Origin: Chrysogorgia sp. JL179-B06
Lineage: Eukaryota > Cnidaria > Anthozoa > Scleralcyonacea > Chrysogorgiidae
DNA: 64,000 nt
Direction of reading: 5' to 3'
Assembly (NCBI GenBank): GCA_035772405.1
Contig: JAYKKM010000134.1
Span: forward strand, 62,001-126,000
Notes under the pieces: model-generated
The model's database searches: none
Seen by the model: only the letters and a program-made list of their open reading frames with translations
Told to the model about the DNA's origin: nothing
Position numbers and translations under genes: made by a program
Shown here: positions 43,901 to 54,626 of the stretch, piece by piece
Numbering within the stretch: position 1 is the first letter of the stretch
Layout: every line of letters starts with the position of its first letter

Positions 43901-45308
43901 GATAGATCCAGCATTGCTATTCCAGAGGTTCCTTGTTGTCTCACAGACGGGTGATCTGCAGCTCGATGAAGTGATGAGCTATGAACTATGTCCTTACCCA
44001 ATGTCTTTGTTCGAAGGAAAGAACATCTTGCGCGCGCCGGATAAACCACAACTAGCAGAAGCGATACGGAACTACGTAACACCAAAGGCAGACAATGCCG
44101 TCACACAGACGGTCGCAGTCACAGATCACTATGTACTAGACGGGGGGTCTCTTATTCACCGCCTAAAATGGACAGACGGGTCCACATATAGTTCAATTGC
44201 TGATGATTACGCATCATTCACAGTTAAACACTATGGCAGAGCCACCGTAGTGTTTGATGGTTATGAGGTTGGGCCAAGTATAAAGGACTGTACTCATCAG
44301 CGTCGAAGTCGAAATTTGAATGCGAACAAGGTGAACATTACAGGGGTGACAAAGTTTGTTGGGAAAAAGGAAGACTTCTTGTCGAATGAGGCAAACAAGC
44401 AGGCCCTTATCCAGCTGATCATGGGACAAATGCGACAGAGAGGCTGTGAAGTGATGCAAGCTGAAGGTGATGCCGACGTTGAAATTGCAAAAGCAGCCAT
44501 CGCAATGTCTGCTTTCAAATCTACCACCCTTGTTGGAGAAGACACAGATCTCCTGGTACTCTTGCTCTACCATGTAGTGGTGTCAAAGTGCACTGAACTC
44601 TATTTCCGATCGGACAAGGCGAAATCGAGTGCCTATAATATCAAGGTCATTAAGCAGGTCCTTGGAGAAGCAGCTTGCAATGATCTATTGTTTCTGCATG
44701 CCTTCACCGGATGCGACTCTACATCTAGAGTATTCGGGATAGGAAAGAAGTCGGTGTTCCAAAGAATCGTCAAGAAAGATAAAGGATTCAAAAACTGTTC
44801 GAAAGCATTCAGTTCACCAAAGCAAAGTCAGGATGTTGTCGAAACCAACGGGTGTAGGGCAATGGTGGCGTTGTTCAATGCAAACCAGAACGAGTCCCTG
44901 GCATCTATCAGATATAATATGCTATGCAAGAAAGTTGCAAGAGCTAAGACTTTCGTAACGCCTGAAAGACTGCCGCCAACTACCTCGGCCTGTAAATTTC
45001 ACTCCCTACGGACTTACTACCAGGTGATGGAGTGGATGGGTTGCAGTGATGAAATGGAGCCAACTGAGTGGGGATGGAGGGTAGAAGGGAATAAACTTGT
45101 TCCAATGATGACAGACAAAAGCCCTGCTCCAGAGGTCCTTATTCAGATGGTTCACTGCAACTGTTCGGGAGGATGCAGTACCCTGAGGTGTAGCTGCAGG
45201 AAGCATGGACTCGAATGTACCAGTGCATGTGGACATTGCCAAGATGGCAACTGCGACAATAGCACGAATGAGCCAGTATTAGAAGACGATGATGACGATG
45301 ACGTGTGA
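40926..45308 (+). CDS. Academ-like transposase with XPG-type nuclease and CXC domain
   Basis: A 1460-codon uninterrupted gene. Residues 1-180 hold Cys/His clusters (CPLCQREL at 9-16; HCFFCGTE; HQSCSVNF) that look like a zinc-finger array. The middle has a conserved acidic layout typical of DDE transposases: D440 and D443 (GDNVDHN), D595 (ITFDQPLFWKA), H626, and E646/E649 (GIKEIMETVYG); which are catalytic is uncertain. Residues 1179-1280 read AEGDADVEIAKAAI, VGEDTDLLVLLL and FTGCDSTSRVFGIGKKS, matching the acidic sites and helix-two-turn-helix of XPG/FEN1 nucleases (D1182, D1184, E1186, D1206, D1208, D1264). Residues 1411-1445 form a CXC motif (CNCSGGCSTLRCSCRK), probably DNA-binding, before an acidic tail. 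Such enzymes cut and paste the element in the nucleus. Codon use is richer in GC than the flanks. Confidence 0.85.
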   Translation: MSSSSKETCPLCQRELDCEETVVVREKGAEGINRASIERGVDVRVQAGNSVHKTCRVNHINKKDILISSKKDQTDSAQSVKRSARVSLGLHDSKTHCFFCGTEAQKIDAKRNSEERVYCVRTDAFVQTILVHCRTRGDAWAIAVQGRIEYFGGDLHAADCVYHQSCSVNFRTLRDIPKQFTSVDSAKRRKSGRPKDCDQEEAFEKVCSFLEENDEEQLTISDLVAKMGEYLCDSKSAAYGNQYLKEMLVRRYGRSIFVTEGQGVKNIVTFREKTCQILRDYYKSPREDDEEAQKRAIIKTAAKLIRSDIKETVAPMGDTYPTPSELKLTAALDYVPASLRFLLQHLFVGKDTSRMVAGIGQAVIQAVRPRAVIAPLQLGLAVQMHHLYRSRFLIDSLSTMGFSSSYSEVQRLEVNAACSLAPDVLGDMDILDMSLLFAGDNVDHNIVTLDGKGTFHGMGMIATITPGKQVSRSISRQKMADLKLVELTKIDIIDYRYAKLVNRKIEFQPLPFSSARDRKVDIFWEMSFRFQQSTPSWQGMMSLLHRECDYPGKSSVQFLPMIDMNPGDKTCILSTLEYLCKLSSKHNMPAIITFDQPLFWKASEIANAVPDDSPIRNVVLMLGSFHTFMNLLGAIGTLMDGSGIKEIMETVYGENAVLHMMSGKAVQRAFRGHLLVDQCLTRQIVAKIVEDDPGFQDQVEELERLYTLMETDESDLESLLKADCIREIDETVTLKRDELAETSKTSKLWVHYQQMLGIARGLVAADRMGSWEMHLSAISACLPIFAAAGHPNYLKSARLYLQKMRGLNDDNPEVYQKFQSGFHVTRRSSQYWAGLGSDLVIEQTLMRSLKAQGGLTRGSGMSEHERAVWTMSSTVTSSYNLAMQELTTNSYTTSEQHKDLSNSRVSRDEADLEKVAAKLECFTPYSADKSLRNIITGVNANEDVNVHDLFVIGNDIVKKMDKHSVFSYSHKRSLKVKTLASSKAVKVADDRTIDPALLFQRFLVVSQTGDLQLDEVMSYELCPYPMSLFEGKNILRAPDKPQLAEAIRNYVTPKADNAVTQTVAVTDHYVLDGGSLIHRLKWTDGSTYSSIADDYASFTVKHYGRATVVFDGYEVGPSIKDCTHQRRSRNLNANKVNITGVTKFVGKKEDFLSNEANKQALIQLIMGQMRQRGCEVMQAEGDADVEIAKAAIAMSAFKSTTLVGEDTDLLVLLLYHVVVSKCTELYFRSDKAKSSAYNIKVIKQVLGEAACNDLLFLHAFTGCDSTSRVFGIGKKSVFQRIVKKDKGFKNCSKAFSSPKQSQDVVETNGCRAMVALFNANQNESLASIRYNMLCKKVARAKTFVTPERLPPTTSACKFHSLRTYYQVMEWMGCSDEMEPTEWGWRVEGNKLVPMMTDKSPAPEVLIQMVHCNCSGGCSTLRCSCRKHGLECTSACGHCQDGNCDNSTNEPVLEDDDDDDV

Positions 45309-45700
45309 GGTTGTGCCTGTCATGCCTGTTCATAGACTATGGTTAGTGGTCAGACCAAGTGTTTTGGGGCACGGGTAACCCCCAAAATGATATAGTGGGC
45401 AATGGAAAACCACTGGAAATAGCTCCAAATGAATTATTGACCTCGAAAACATATGGAATGACACCAAATTTACTTGTTTTGGAAGAAGCAGTACGAAGTT
45501 ATGGCTGCTTGTCAATCCGGGTGGGCGCCAACAAGGGGGGCGGGGTAGGGGTACCCCTAGATATGGTATAAGGGGTTGCCCAACATCACTTACAACCCTT
45601 CCATTTGAAAGATTGTCCCTGAAAACCTAGATAAAGATGCAAGTTATATTGATTTATCCTGAAAATTGACCGAGTTATGGCTTCTGAAGTTTTCAGATTT
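45309..45700 (+). other. 3' untranslated region of the transposon
   Basis: Non-coding sequence between the stop codon and the right terminal repeat. It has G-runs (CAAGGGGGGCGGGGTAGGGG, 45,531-45,550) next to TACCCCTAG that could fold. A canonical AATAAA is not present; the polyadenylation signal may be a variant or lie in the repeat. Confidence 0.5.
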
Positions 45701-45877
45701 TAATGGAAAATGACTTAAAAACGGATAAAAGTCAATCTCGAAATTGGAAACTTTCCCATGCTCCAACTTTGTCCAACTTTTAGTATGTTGTTGACTAGAC
45801 ACAGCCTAACATAAAACCACCATAAAACAAACTGTTGCAATTTTTTTGATGTTATCCTTAGATTGACCTTACTAAGT
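45701..45877 (-). repeat. Academ-like right terminal inverted repeat
   Basis: Inverted partner of 39,622-39,808, ending GACCTTACTAAGT before the CTGC duplication. Its outer 30 bp read differently from the left (GGATAACATC against GCGACAAAGTACC), a useful marker of which end is which. Confidence 0.9.
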
Positions 45878-46099
45878 CTGCATGCTCAACAAAATATTCG
45901 AAATCAGATTGTTTAAAATTTATACAAGCTAAGTAGGTCAAAAATTTGAAAACAAAAATAAGATTCGTAAGTGCTTTTGATAATTCATTATATACGATAA
46001 ATATTAGTATAAAATTGATAAATATTAGTATATAAATATTAGTCGCGGAACTTTGGTTAATAGACGACTTTCATGATCATTTAACTTTGAAACAAACAA

Positions 46100-46345
46100 T
46101 GGTCTACTTTCAAATACAGGAAATTAAATAGCAGTCTCATGACGTCATCATTCTTAAATTTTCTTCGATTAGGGGCCATAAGGGACGAGAAAGGCTCTTC
46201 TTTGCTATTGTCATGTTAAACATTTTAATATTCAAACCTTTTTCATTCATTTATTCACGAAACGTTTTTTACTTAAAACTGAAATCGGATTAAGGTGCCG
46301 TTACACGACGTGCAACTTGTTTTTCATAATCTCATTTATACTGCT
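46100..46345. repeat. Fragment of the 2.6-kb repeat family
   Basis: The block GGAAATTAAATAGCAGTCTC, GACGTCATCATTCT, GGGCCATAAGGGACG, then CGTGCAACTTGTTTTTCATA is shared with 49,620-49,880, 52,230-52,470 and 63,285-63,530. It stops where the MITE begins. Confidence 0.8.
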
Positions 46346-46799
46346 TAACTCTTTCCTGTCCAGCACAGTCGAAAGGGGTCTTAGAAGACCCATGAAGTCG
46401 TCAATCGAAAAACACGGCACACAATAACGCAAGATTAAAAATTGAAATTCAAGAAGCGCCAGACACACGAGATCCACTCACACGCCAAGTTTGATTTGAT
46501 TTCATAAACAACTCTGCGATTGGTGGCATTTTGAATTTTCATGATGCTACGCGGGCGTGCAAGATGGCATTTTCTAGAAAAATGGAAGTTTTTCAACCTG
46601 AGTTATGATAACTAATGCTAATTTATATTAACATAATGTGTCTTGTTCGAAAAATGCAAAGCATTGTTAACAGCCGGTTTATTGGGCTTTCAGAAAAGGT
46701 ATAGATTTTGCAACAGTTATGGATATTTCCAGAGATATCAATGGAACAAAGAAGTAGTTCAATTTTGGATGTTTTTCAGCCGGACAGGAAAGAGTTAAG
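46346..46799. mobile_element. TTAA-type MITE, copy 3 (complete)
   Basis: Best-preserved copy: TTAACTCTTTCCTGTCCAGC at the left and GCCGGACAGGAAAGAGTTAA at the right, so ~16-bp terminal repeats are bounded by TTAA on both sides. The interior (454 bp with ends) is non-coding and shares its central 300 bp with the copies at 30.7 and 37.8 kb. Confidence 0.85.
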
Positions 46800-47635
46800 G
46801 AATCGTTAAATAAAGATTATTTTATTGTATTTTGAAATAAAGACACTTTGTTTGTGCAGCTTCTGCTTCTTGCCCCAAGTTGGTCATCGGTTACCTCATT
46901 TTCTGTATATAATCATTCCAATCACAGTGCTCGTATAATTACGATATTAGTCTGATGACCAACACCCCGTTTAGGTCAAGAAATTATGAACGCGACCTGG
47001 ACAGCTTCTTTCGCTTCACTCATCGCTCTACATTTTTTCAGCGAAACTCACGAGCCATCTGAACGTTGCGAATATCACCCCGTAACCATATCATATAATC
47101 ATTGTTGTAAAACTAAATCTCCAACATCATTATAAACATGTTAAAGATTAGCTAGGATTACGTATGCAACAAGTCAATGGACAATAGTAATTATCGTAAT
47201 CTACAGATAGCTCGATAAATAGTTAGATCATCTGGGTTCGATTCTCAGGGACTCACAAATGGTCTGAATGAAGACGAACTTCAGTAGCAAATATGACGTC
47301 TCACATAATTTTAAATCAAAATAATAAACAAACTGCTGTGCTGCTGAATTACTGAATAGGAGGTGTAACGTTTTGAGCGATGGCTCTTCGTCCTTTCTCC
47401 TCTCTCCCTTTCTTCGTCCTTTCTCCTCTCTTCATCCTTTCTCCTCTCTGCGCTGAGTAACGTAATACAACAGCTCTCCGTCTTACAAAACACTCTTTCG
47501 CGGACTTACTTGGAAGTCTCTGCGCAGCAGAGAGTCCTTCGTCAGAGAGTGAAATATAAAGTAATATAATGCGTTTCACTCTCTAACGAAGGAGGAAGGT
47601 CGTTCACTAAAAACGTTAGACTTCCTAATCACTAT
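46800..47635. repeat. Second copy of the 38.1-38.9 kb block
   Basis: Near-identical to 38,096-38,900 over ~780 bp: GGAATCGTTAAATAAAGATT, ACCAACACCCCG, the tRNA-like GGGTTCGATTCTCAGGGAC, GAGGTGTAACGTTTTGAGCG and the TCTTCGTCCTTTCTCC run (one unit shorter here). Both copies follow a TTAA MITE, so MITE and block were duplicated together. Confidence 0.85.
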
Positions 47636-47639
47636 TTTG

Positions 47640-50600
47640 ACAGTACAGCAACCTTTCAGTATTTTTGATTGGTATTTAAATCAGATTTTAGTTGGACACC
47701 AGTCTGTTAATGAATAAAAAACTCTCCTTACCTCTTGGCTTCTCGTTAACTTTACTTGTAGCTTAACTTGTTAATTCTTACATCATACATTTATCAATGC
47801 TAACTCGATGCATGTAACAAGCATTCAGCTCAATACATAAATACTAGTTGACAACATCGCATAACTGAAATACCATCGTAACAAATTGAAGTTCTAAGCC
47901 CAGCTCTGTAATCAAGTCATATTGTACGAGTAATCAATTAGTTTTTAAAAATATTACAGCATAGCGATTCTTTGCTTTAACGACATATATTTTTGAAGCA
48001 TGTGAATTTGCGAAACTTGCACTTTGGCAGAAATATGACTATTATGAACGAAGAGTGACAAAGCCAGAGCCTGGTAAACTGCAAAGCTGTATAGACATGA
48101 AGGAGTCGTCTTTCATGATAAAAACAAGCTCGATGTGCTGATATAACCCGCAAATACCAGGAATTTCGTGCAAGAAGTTATACGAAAGTTGCCAGAAATA
48201 TTGTAAGAATTTCCATCACGATATTTATCATACCGTATTGACCGTAATCGAATTTCCTACGAAATTTCCATTTTTATTTGTCTCCACGCACGCACGGCGG
48301 TCTCGGATGGTTAATAGTAGCCATTAATATAAATTGTTTTCTTAGATTCTTTCGATAATACGCTTAGCGCGTTTTAAGTCATCAACAACTATCCGTCAAT
48401 GTATATCGTATTTCGGGTTTCTAGTGTTCAACAATCTCCATAATATAGGAAACTTCGTCTCGTCTGGAAAATCAGCCTTATCGACTCCGAAATCGGGTCC
48501 AGTATGATACAATCCCTTGAAATATACGATCACGAGCTTTTGTGATTTTTCTACTTTCTAGCTGCTGTATTATTGTTAAATCTCAAAAGCTGAATTTGTT
48601 GCTTTAGTGCATCACGGCTTTACTTCAATTTTGATCTCTTCGCCCCATGCTGAGACGTCTTCTTCAGCTTGCGAAACTCAGGAGTGATCTGAACGTTGTG
48701 CGTTAGCACAATAGCACCACGTAACCGCATCATATAATCATTATTTTAATAAACAAAATCTCGAACATCATTTTAAGCGTGTTAAAGACTACTGGTTGTA
48801 AACATATCTAGATTCGAGACAAGGAAACTCAAATAATGCGAAGGCCACGAGTCAATAGACAATAGTAATTATCGCAACTTACAGCTATAGCTTAATAAAT
48901 AGTTAGATCATCTGCTTGGTGGTTAGAAGGTTAAGGGTTCGATTCCCTGGGAATCAGAAATGATCTGAATGAAGAGGAGCTACAGTGTAGCAAAGATTAC
49001 CTTTCACATAATTTTAACTCAACATAATAAACAAACATGATAACATAATGAAATATTGATATTTGTATGCAATAATGATATACAAGTCTTTTGTAGCGTA
49101 GGCAGTGTCACGTACGAATTAAAAGTACTAAACGGCTGGTGTACTACTTCAATACTGAATAGCAGGTGTAACGTTTTGAGTGAAGGCTCTTCGTCCTTTT
49201 TCCTCTCTCCTTTAAGTCCGCGAAAGAACTTCCGGGCGTTTTAGTTTATTACGGAGAGCTGTAAAGGTTGTATTGCTGAGAAGCACTGAGAAACATAATG
49301 CCACAGCTCTCCGCCTTAGAAAACTCTATTTCACGGACTTGGAAGTCTCGGAGGAGTGAGTCCTTCGTCAGAAAGTGAAACGTTAAGTGACATTTACGTT
49401 TCACTCTCTAACGAAGGAGGAAGGGCGTTCGCTCGAAAAGTTACTTCTATTCATTATTTTAACAGTACAGCAACCTTTTAGTATTTTTGATTGGTATTTA
49501 AATCAGGTCTTAGTTGGTATTCAATCTGTTAATGAATAAATAATCTCTCATTGGCTGGTAGCTTAAGTTGTAGCTCTACTTGTAGCTTGGTCTTTAATAC
49601 ACTTTCACTTTGCTCGCCTACAGGAAATTAAATAGCAGTCTCACACTCTCACGTGATCTTTGACGTCATCATTCTCAGATTTTCTTGCATTGGGGGACAT
49701 AAGGGACGCGAAAGGCTTTTCTTGTCTATTCTCATGTTAAATATTTTGATATTCAAACCTTGTTTATTCATTTATTCACGAAAAGTTTTTACTTATACTG
49801 AAATCGGACTAAGGTGCTGTACGTTATACGACGCATTTTTTCGTGCAACTTGTTTTTCACAATCTCACTTATACTGCTATCTCCTTAACTCCATTTTTCA
49901 ATAGAACGTACTATTCACGACATAACAAATAATCGACGAAAATAGCAAATAATCGGGGCCTCGTTCTTGCAAATAACTATTAATAGTTTATATGTCATAC
50001 TGAGACCTCATCATAGCCTGTCATATGTAAGCATACCTATTTTTAACAGCGCGATAAGCGATCCCCATAACTCAAATTGCTCTAGTGTCAAAGTGATCAT
50101 TCGGGTCTGTTCAAATGCTCAATTATATACAAATTACAAACTGTGATTTTAAGTTCATGTAGCAATGTGATATATTATTCAACACGAAACTATATATAGT
50201 AATTAAGTTTGACAGCGCAAGCGATTAGGGAGAATAGAACGCTGTCATATGACAAGAAGGAGCATAGTTAGAACGTCCGCCTCCTGACACGAAAATATAT
50301 TCGTGAATATACGTCACATATAGCATAGATAAATACAAGAATAAAACTCCAGACAAATAGTGTTGCGTATTATTCTTTAACCTACTACATTTACATCATA
50401 TATTCATCAATGCTAACTGCATGCATGTAACAAGCATTCAGCTCAATATATAAATACTAGTTAACAACATCGTATAACTCAAATACCATCCTAACTAAAT
50501 TAAAGTGCTAAGCCCAGCTCTGTATAACCAGTGTTAGTCCCATTGAAGCAGTAATCAATTTGTTTTTAAAAATATTACAGCATAGCGATTCGGGTTAGGT

Positions 50601-52975
50601 TAAAACGCGGATGCGGACGGGCGGATGCCAACGGACGGACGAAAGGCTAAAACGCGTATTTAAAGATATTTATCATTTTTAGCCTCACATCCGCGTTTTA
50701 TACTCCATATGTATCTGAGGATAATACGCGGATATGAGGATAAAACGCGTATTTAAAGATATTTACTATTTTTAGCCTTACATCCCCGTTTTTACCCATA
50801 GCGATTCTTTGTTTTAACCACATACATTTTTGAAACATCTGAATTTGCGAAACTTGCGCAGTAGGTAAATAAAGCTATGTGTAAAGAGATATGAAGGAGT
50901 AGTCTTTCATGATAAAAACAAGCGCCATATGTTGATATAACTAAATAACGTGGATATAGCGCTGTGAGATGTTATACAAATGTTACCAGAAATATTGTAA
51001 GAATTTCCATCGTGATATTTATCACAGCGTATTGACCGTATTCGAATTTCCTACGAAATCTCCATTTTTATTTGTCTCCACGCACGCACGGCGCTCTCGG
51101 GAGTTTTGGTAGCTTGGCAGAGAATTGTACTTTTTGCTGTATCTGATTTTGTTCTTGCTACCTGCTGTCTCTGTCCCCATTACTGCACACTTTCTTTTCA
51201 ATTAATCTCAAATGCTAAATTTGTTGCTTTAGTACATCACGGCTTTACTTCAGTTTTGATCTCTTCGCCCCATGCTGAGACGTCTTCTTCAGTTTGCGAA
51301 GCTCACGAGCGATCTGAACGTTGTTCGTTAGCACTCCGTAACCGTATCATATAATCATTATTGTAAAACTAAATCTCCACCATGATTTTAAACATGTTAA
51401 AGACTAGCTGGTTGCAAATATATCTCGGCTCGAGACAAGGACACTCAAGGAATGCGTATGACACGAGTCAATAGCAGACAATAGTAATTATCGTGACTTA
51501 CAGCTAGCTCAATAAATACTTAGATAATCTGTTTGGTGGTTCGACGGTTGAGGGTTCGATTCCCTGGGACTCACAAATGGTCTGAATGAAGACGAGCTAC
51601 AGTGTAGCAAAGATTACCTTTCACAACATTTTAACTCAACATAATAAACAAACATGACAACAACACAAGGAAATTTTGGTATTTGAATACAATAATGATA
51701 TACAAGTCGTGTGTTTCGTAGGCAGTGTCACATACGAATTAAAAGTACTAAAAGGCTGGTGTACTACTTCAATACTGAATAGAAGGTGCAAAGTTTTGAG
51801 CGAAGGCTCTTCGTCCTTTTTCCTTTCTCCTTCAAGGCCGTGAAAGGACGTTTGCCGGGCGTTTTAGTTTAATACGGAGAGCTGTTGTGTTGCGGAGAAG
51901 GACTGAGAAACGTAATATAACAGCTCTCCGCCTTAGAAAACTTTCTTTCGCTGACTTGAAAGTCTCTGTGGAGGAGTGAGTCCTTCGTCAGAGAGTGAAA
52001 CGAAGGAGGAAGGGCGTTCACTCGAAAAGTTAGACTTCCTATTCATTATTTTCACAGTACACGAAGCTTTTAGTATTTTTGATTGGTATTTAAATCAGGT
52101 CTTAGTTGGTCTTCAGTCTGTCAATGAATAAAAAACTCTCCTTACCTCTTGACTTCTCGTTAACTTTACTGGTAGCTTAACTTGTAGATCGACTTGTAGC
52201 TTGGTCTTTACACTTTCACTTTGCTCGCCTACATGAAATTAAATTGTAGTCTCACGTGTTCTTTGACGTCATTCTCAGATTTTCTTCCTTCAGGGGCCAT
52301 ATAGGGACTAGAAAGGCTTTTCTTGGCTATTCTCGTGTTAAATATTTTGATATTCAAATATTGTTTATTCATTTATTCCCGAAACGTTTTTACTTGAAAC
52401 TGAAATCGGATTAAGGTGCTGTTATAGCATTTTTTCGTGAAACTTGTTTTTCATAATCTTATTAATACTGCTAAAGGAAACTCCTTGACTCCATTTGTTC
52501 TTTCAATAGAACGTACTATTCGCGACACGATAACAAATAATCGGCGAAAATAGCAAATAATCGGGGCCTCGTTGTTGAAATAACTATTACTAGTTTATAT
52601 GGCATCCTGAGACGTCATCATAGCCTGTCATATCTTAGCGTACCTATTTTTAACAGCGCGAAAAGCAATCCTCATAACTCAAATTGCTCTAGTGTCAAAG
52701 TGATCATTCGGATCTGTTCAAATGCTCAATTATATACAAATTACAAACTGTGAATTTAAATTCATGTAGCAATGTGATATATCATTCAACGCGTAACTAA
52801 ATATAGTAATTAAGTTTGACAGTGCAAGCGATTACGGAGGCTAGAACGCTCTCATATGACAAGAAAGCATAGTTCGAACGTCCGCCTCCTGACACGAAAA
52901 TATATTCGTGAATATACGTTACATATAGCATAGATAAATAAAAGAATAAAACTCCAGATAAGTAGTGTTGCGTAT
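47640..52975. repeat. 2.6-kb tandem repeat, two units
   Basis: The same ordered set of blocks occurs twice, offset by about 2605-2615 bp. It comprises ATCAATGCTAACT...ATGTAACAAGCATTCAGCTC (47,790; 50,405), TTACAGCATAGCGATTC (47,955; 50,575), CGAATTTCCTACGAAAT (48,248; 51,043), CCCCATGCTGAGACGTCTTC (48,643; 51,268), the tRNA-like GGGTTCGATTCCCTGGGA (48,937; 51,552), GTAACGTTTTGAG (49,168; see 51,788) and GAACGTCCGCCTCCTGACAC (50,272; 52,877). Unit two has a local insertion around 50,585-50,790 with GGACGGGCGGATG and two AAAACGCGTATTTAAAG words. No conserved frame. The tRNA-like B box and the ends typical of Penelope tails hint at a composite retroelement origin. Confidence 0.85.
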
Positions 52976-52978
52976 TAA

Positions 52979-53109
52979 CTTCTTATTAGGGAGCGGTCAT
53001 TACGGGAAAATATCAGACCGAGGTCTTGACAGTACGGACCTAGCCCGTACATAAAAGACCGAGGTCTGATATTTTCCAGTAATGACCAAGCGGTCGAGGT
53101 TAATAAGAG
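52979..53109. repeat. Inverted repeat with GGTCATTACGGGAAAATA arms
   Basis: GGTCATTACGGGAAAATATC followed by AGACCGAGGTCTT is inverted after a short spacer (GACAGTACGGACC...GTAC). It begins an ~460-bp insertion (about 52,975-53,440) that separates two units of the 2.6-kb repeat and also contains GGTCCATTACGGGAAATAAC near 53,340. The insertion is probably a MITE family of its own. Confidence 0.75.
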
Positions 53110-53439
53110 GTTTATTATATGGCATGGATTTTTTAAACACAGTATGTGTTTACTTACATACGTTTTAAGTGACAGAATGCATGTAACAAATCAGAATTTA
53201 GATTGTTCATCGTCCGACTCGTACATGATTTAGTGCTTAATTTACTAGATTCGTTCAATTTTTGCTGCTTTTCAAAGCTTCCTATCGTTGTTCGCTCCTT
53301 TGTAAACAAAATGGCTGACAAAATCCGTAATCCGGACCGGTCCATTACGGGAAATAACGGACCGGCACGTGACGTGTTTCAGCCAATCAGAGCACGCAAT
53401 TTCACCGGAAGTAGCTTGTGCCATATAATAATATTCGTT

Positions 53440-53765
53440 AACCTACTAGATTTACATCATATATTCATCAATGCTAACTGGATGCAAGGAACAAGCATTC
53501 AGCTCAATATATAAATACTAGTTGACAACATCGCATAACTCAAATACCATCGTAACTAAATTAAAGTGCTAAGCCCACGCACGCACGGCGCTCTCGGGAG
53601 TTTTGGTAGCTTGGCAGGAATTGTACTTTTGTTGCTGTATCTGATTTTGTTCTTGCTAGCTGCTGTCTCTGTCCCCGTTACTGCAAACTTTCTTTTAAAT
53701 TAATCTCAAACGCTAACTTTGTTGCTTTAATACATCACGGCTTTACTTGGCTCTCGATCTCATTT
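53440..53765. repeat. Partial, internally deleted unit of the 2.6-kb repeat
   Basis: It starts with the ATGCTAACTGGATGCAAGG block and jumps at about 53,575 straight to ACGCACGCACGGCGCTCTCGG, a block normally 700 bp further on. It ends at ACATCACGGCTTTACTTGG. Confidence 0.8.
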
Positions 53766-54067
53766 AAGTTTAGTGTAAAACAAAACTCATTCACAACTTT
53801 TCATTAATTGTTACGACGAACATTTTGACGTGATACTAACCATAGTACCGCCAATACGTGCGGCACGATGAAACCATACACTATATTCATAGAGACCGAC
53901 ACGTGTTAAACAAGCGCCAACCTTCCATCACCGTTTAATATTGGCGTAATTTGAGTTGAACATGTTTCGAGTAAACATGTTCGCTCAAACAACGTCGCTC
54001 TCCCTGCCTCAAATTGATGCTCGTGTCTCCGCTGCGCAAGCAATACAGTTAGATATGTCGAAAGTTT
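53766..54067. other. Intergenic DNA, no gene seen
   Basis: No known repeat and no convincing exon; a 69-codon minus frame (54,115-53,906) is unremarkable. Confidence 0.45.
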
Positions 54068-54325
54068 ATAAGCTTCGTTCTCACAAAAACCATGTTCGCG
54101 TTGTTTCATTATCACAATTCTAATTGTTTATATGCGTCGTTCTCTCAAAAATCCCCGTTTCCGCTTATGTTTCTTTAATACAATTATATTGTTTATATGC
54201 TTTGTTCTCACAAAAAACCCGTTTCCGTTATGTTTCATTAACACAATTATAATTGTTTATATGCTTCGTTCTCTCAAAAAACCCCGTTTCCGCTTATGTT
54301 TCATTAACTACACAATTATATTGTA
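54068..54325. repeat. ~65-bp tandem repeat, four units
   Basis: Units contain ATGCTTCGTTCTCTCAAAAA, CCCCGTTTCCGCTTATG, TTTCATTAACACAATTATA and TTGTTTAT. Starts are near 54,068, 54,132, 54,197 and 54,261; the first is the most diverged. Confidence 0.85.
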
Positions 54326-54626
54326 GCGTCTCACGACTCACATTGAACCAAACACACTTTCAACTTCTTCGTCCATGCAATTCTGCAGCGCCAGAAACGA
54401 CAGAAATTGTGCTTTAGTGGAAGGCGAGACAGAAGCGCTCGAAACGACCGGAAAATGTGCATTAGTCGAAGGCATGAAATGCGCCGGTTGACAACTGATC
54501 ACATTCCTTTGTGTTGTTTTCCACCTCAATGTGCACGTGTCTCTTTCCTTCATAGTTGGGTTAGGGTTAAGGTTAGGGTTAGTCAACACAATCAACTTTA
54601 TTCAGATTGACTAGTCATATATGTTG
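54326..54626. other. Short intergenic segment with telomere-like words
   Basis: A minus-strand 85-codon frame and a plus-strand 67-codon frame overlap here but show no domain. At 54,558-54,580 GGGTTAGGGTTAAGGTTAGG resembles the metazoan telomere repeat TTAGGG; only about three degenerate copies are present. Confidence 0.5.

Larger units (their letters stand above)
39622..45877 (+). mobile_element. Intact Academ-like DNA transposon, 6256 bp
   Basis: The ends are A(G/C)TTAGTAAGGTCAAT in inverted orientation, and the 4-bp word CTGC lies directly outside both (39,618-39,621 and 45,878-45,881), a target-site duplication. Terminal inverted repeats of about 180 bp (39,622-39,808 and 45,701-45,877) are nearly identical except for a variable patch 20-35 bp from the ends. 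Between them is a single complete 1460-codon gene. A 3-4 bp duplication, long terminal repeats and a nuclease-bearing large transposase fit the Academ superfamily (the branch with an XPG nuclease). The near-identity of the repeats and the open gene point to recent activity. Confidence 0.85.

Noticed and set aside
48890..48960. tRNA gene in the 2.6-kb repeat
   Set aside because: Only the T-arm/B-box half is tRNA-like; no D arm or anticodon stem can be drawn.
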